Positions 62,430 through 64,000 of a stretch of 64,000 bases of DNA are shown here, piece after piece. A program made the position numbers and the translations under genes. The notes under the pieces were generated by a model, which was given only the letters and a program-made list of their open reading frames with translations, ran no database searches and had not been told where the DNA came from. This DNA comes from Alphaproteobacteria bacterium (GTDB lineage Bacteria > Pseudomonadota > Alphaproteobacteria > SMXQ01), in NCBI GenBank assembly GCA_030831315.1, contig JAURLI010000049.1:1-64000 (forward strand), given 5' to 3'. Position 1 is the stretch's first letter, and each line of letters opens with the position of its first letter.

Positions 62430-63362
62430 TTACCGCCGTTTGCCCTCGTCGGTAAATGGCTGTCCTGTCTGATCGCCCGCGGGAATTTCCGTAACGCCCA
62501 GGTGGTCTGCGAGTCGCGCTGTGGCCGATCCGGGTTTCAGCGCCTTGGGTTGTCCCGGCCCCGGCGCCCAGCCGGCCATGAAGACGACCTCGAAGCTGGC
62601 GGTGATGCGGCCGTCCGGACCGGCCGGGTAGCGCGCCGCCGCTTCCATCAAGGTGGCGCGCCGGGTCATGCCCTTGCGCCGCTCGGCTACCGCATTGCTT
62701 TCGCCCATGGCGCCGAGGTCGCGCATGAGGGCGAGCGCGTCGGGGAAACTGACGCGGATGGTTTCGACATCGGCGACCGGCATGGCGAAGCCCGCGCGTG
62801 CGAGCAGGTCGCCCGCGTCGCGCACGTCGGCGAAGGGAGACACCCGGGGACTGGCGCCGCCTTCGACGGCAAGTTCCGCTTCCATCAGAGCCACGCGCAA
62901 TTCCGCCAGCGTGCCGACGCCGAAAAGCGCTGCCATGAACAACCCGTCGGGCGCCAGCGCACGCCGTGCCTGCGCCAGCGCGCCCGGCAGGTCATTGGTC
63001 CAGTGCAGGGCCAGGTTGCTGACGATCAGATCGAAGGCACCATCGGCAAAGGGCAGAAGCTCTTCATCGGCGGCGGCGGCGGGCAGGTCATTCGCCGCCG
63101 ATGCCGCGCCCGCCATTTCCGGCGCGAGATCGCACTGGACGATGAACGCGGTTCCCGGGCGCGCACCAAGTGCTGCGCCCAACGCGCCACGCCGGCAGCC
63201 GAGATCGAGGATGCGGGGAAAATCGCGGCGCACATCGGCAAGCCGGTCGAGCAAACGAGCACCCACTTCAGCGAACAGGAAGTCGTGGTCGGCAGGCATT
63301 GCGGCCGCGCGCGCGCGGTGGGCGCGGACGGTGCGTCGGTGAAAAGGTGCCGGGATGTTCAT
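62430..63362 (-). CDS. SAM-dependent methyltransferase, NDUFAF5/BioC-like
   Basis: A 310-residue class I methyltransferase. Motif I is ILDLGCRRGALGAAL, with the acidic residue in CDLAPEMA and the post-motif FADGAFDLIVSNLALHWTNDLPGAL. The layout, with an N-terminal arginine-rich HRRTVRAHRARAAAMPADHDFL, matches the mitochondrial complex I assembly factor NDUFAF5 and bacterial homologues, which hydroxylate or modify a NADH dehydrogenase arginine; BioC function is an alternative. The ATG at 63362 is 60 bases from the EAL gene. Confidence 0.85.
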   Translation of the reverse strand: MNIPAPFHRRTVRAHRARAAAMPADHDFLFAEVGARLLDRLADVRRDFPRILDLGCRRGALGAALGARPGTAFIVQCDLAPEMAGAASAANDLPAAAADEELLPFADGAFDLIVSNLALHWTNDLPGALAQARRALAPDGLFMAALFGVGTLAELRVALMEAELAVEGGASPRVSPFADVRDAGDLLARAGFAMPVADVETIRVSFPDALALMRDLGAMGESNAVAERRKGMTRRATLMEAAARYPAGPDGRITASFEVVFMAGWAPGPGQPKALKPGSATARLADHLGVTEIPAGDQTGQPFTDEGKRR

Positions 63363-63422
63363 CGTGCCAAAATCGCACGACCCGCGTCCGGCATAAAGCC
63401 CCTGACGTTTGGGGGCGGTATG

Positions 63423-64000
63423 TCAGGCGCTCTGCGCCAGACGCGGGCCTTTCGATCTAAGGGCGGGAAGCCAGGTTTTTTCGCAGTCGGCGATCTCGAC
63501 AGGCCGGAAAAAATGATACCCCTGGGCGGCATCGCAATCGTGGTCCATCAGGAATTTTGCCTGTTCCGCCGTTTCCACCCCTTCGGCAACCACCTTCAGG
63601 TCCAGATTATGCGCCATGCTGATGATGCTGGCGGCAATCGAGCGGTTTCGGGAACCCGATGACAGGTCGTTGACGAACATGCGGTCGATTTTCAGACAAT
63701 CGACGCGCATTCTTACCAGCTGGGCCAGCGACGAATAACCGGTGCCGAAATCGTCCACCGCGATGCTGAGGCCGATTTCCTCGAGCGCGAGCAGGATTTT
63801 GGTGGTTACCGCAATGTCCTGCATCAGGGCGGTTTCGGTAATCTCCATCTGGATTCTTTTCGGATCGACGCCATGACGCCGCAAAATTTCGCGTATCTTG
63901 GCGGGCAAGGCTGAATTCGTGAGCTGGCGCGTCGACATGTTGACCGAAAACGTGAAGTCGGCGGGCAGCAGGTTCTCTTTTTCCCACCTGGCGCAAAGGG
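63423..64000 (-). CDS. EAL-domain c-di-GMP phosphodiesterase, partial
   Basis: The C-terminal part of a larger protein running off the window edge; the frame stays open to 64000 with LLPADFTFSVNMSTRQL upstream. The EAL half is canonical: MEITETALM, VDDFGTGYSSL (both metal-binding Asp kept), LKIDRMFV, VAEGVET and GYHFFRP. It should hydrolyse c-di-GMP to pGpG. An upstream GGDEF or sensor domain is likely but outside the window. It contrasts with the degenerate EAL at 35880-37100. Confidence 0.9.
   Translation of the reverse strand, partial: LCARWEKENLLPADFTFSVNMSTRQLTNSALPAKIREILRRHGVDPKRIQMEITETALMQDIAVTTKILLALEEIGLSIAVDDFGTGYSSLAQLVRMRVDCLKIDRMFVNDLSSGSRNRSIAASIISMAHNLDLKVVAEGVETAEQAKFLMDHDCDAAQGYHFFRPVEIADCEKTWLPALRSKGPRLAQSA

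Noticed and set aside
1-64000. CRISPR arrays, insertion sequences, tRNA or rRNA genes
   Set aside because: I found no spaced repeats, no transposase-like frames, and no tRNA T-loop or rRNA signature in my reading.

Overview
The window is high-GC bacterial chromosome, almost fully coding, and looks like an alphaproteobacterium, probably Rhodospirillales-like. The evidence is a class I lysyl-tRNA synthetase, a CobS/CobT pair next to a J-domain gene and BolA with rpmB nearby, the secA / parvulin / argJ / mutT block, a CorB / aroB / aroK block followed by xerD and accA, a COX15-type heme A synthase and a TipF-like EAL protein. I see no rRNA, tRNA, insertion sequence, prophage or CRISPR array.

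Positions 1-17304 form a catabolic locus that I read as aromatic acid degradation. A rightward arm (4142-11048) encodes a MaoC-type hydratase, ferredoxin reductase, Rieske ferredoxin, two paralogous CMD-like proteins, an ornithine-cyclodeaminase-like reductase, a gentisate-dioxygenase-like bicupin and a DapA-family aldolase. A leftward arm (17304 down to 11150) encodes a 4,5-dihydroxyphthalate-decarboxylase-like protein, a TAXI binding protein and fused TRAP permease, and ring-hydroxylating oxygenase alpha and beta subunits. The arms converge on one hairpin terminator near 11.1 kb. Further left, on the minus strand, lie a TauE-like permease, a MarR regulator, a UbiD decarboxylase, a GST and the first codons of another gene. 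Together these supply import, a complete three-component Rieske oxygenase, two candidate decarboxylases and ring cleavage. The substrate cannot be read from the sequence.

Positions 17381-31272 hold heme A synthase, PurU, a sulfite/nitrite reductase operon (reductase, siroheme synthase domain, a 1166-residue fused flavoprotein), two VOC proteins, a small KOW-like protein, an MFS transporter and a DinG/XPD-type helicase. Positions 31362-41573 hold lysS, DedA, a class IV aminotransferase, pyrD, a degenerate EAL protein resembling TipF, a HAD protein, a very long coiled-coil membrane protein interrupted by one in-frame amber codon, a small ion-channel-like protein and rpmB.

Positions 41687-64000 are mostly core functions: dienelactone hydrolase, cobT, cobS, a J-domain protein, an EamA transporter, bolA, a ribbon-helix-helix protein after an AT-rich gap, DUF2889, CorB-like, aroB, aroK, a small membrane protein, a secreted hypothetical protein, xerD, accA, secA, a parvulin, argJ, mutT, a cytochrome c, an NDUFAF5/BioC-like methyltransferase and a canonical EAL domain cut by the window edge.

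The most unusual items are the lysine/alanine-rich tail on the oxygenase beta subunit, a bicupin dioxygenase whose metal ligands survive only in the second cupin, a reductase with the siroheme/iron-sulfur cysteine pattern in both halves, and the amber-interrupted coiled-coil gene.
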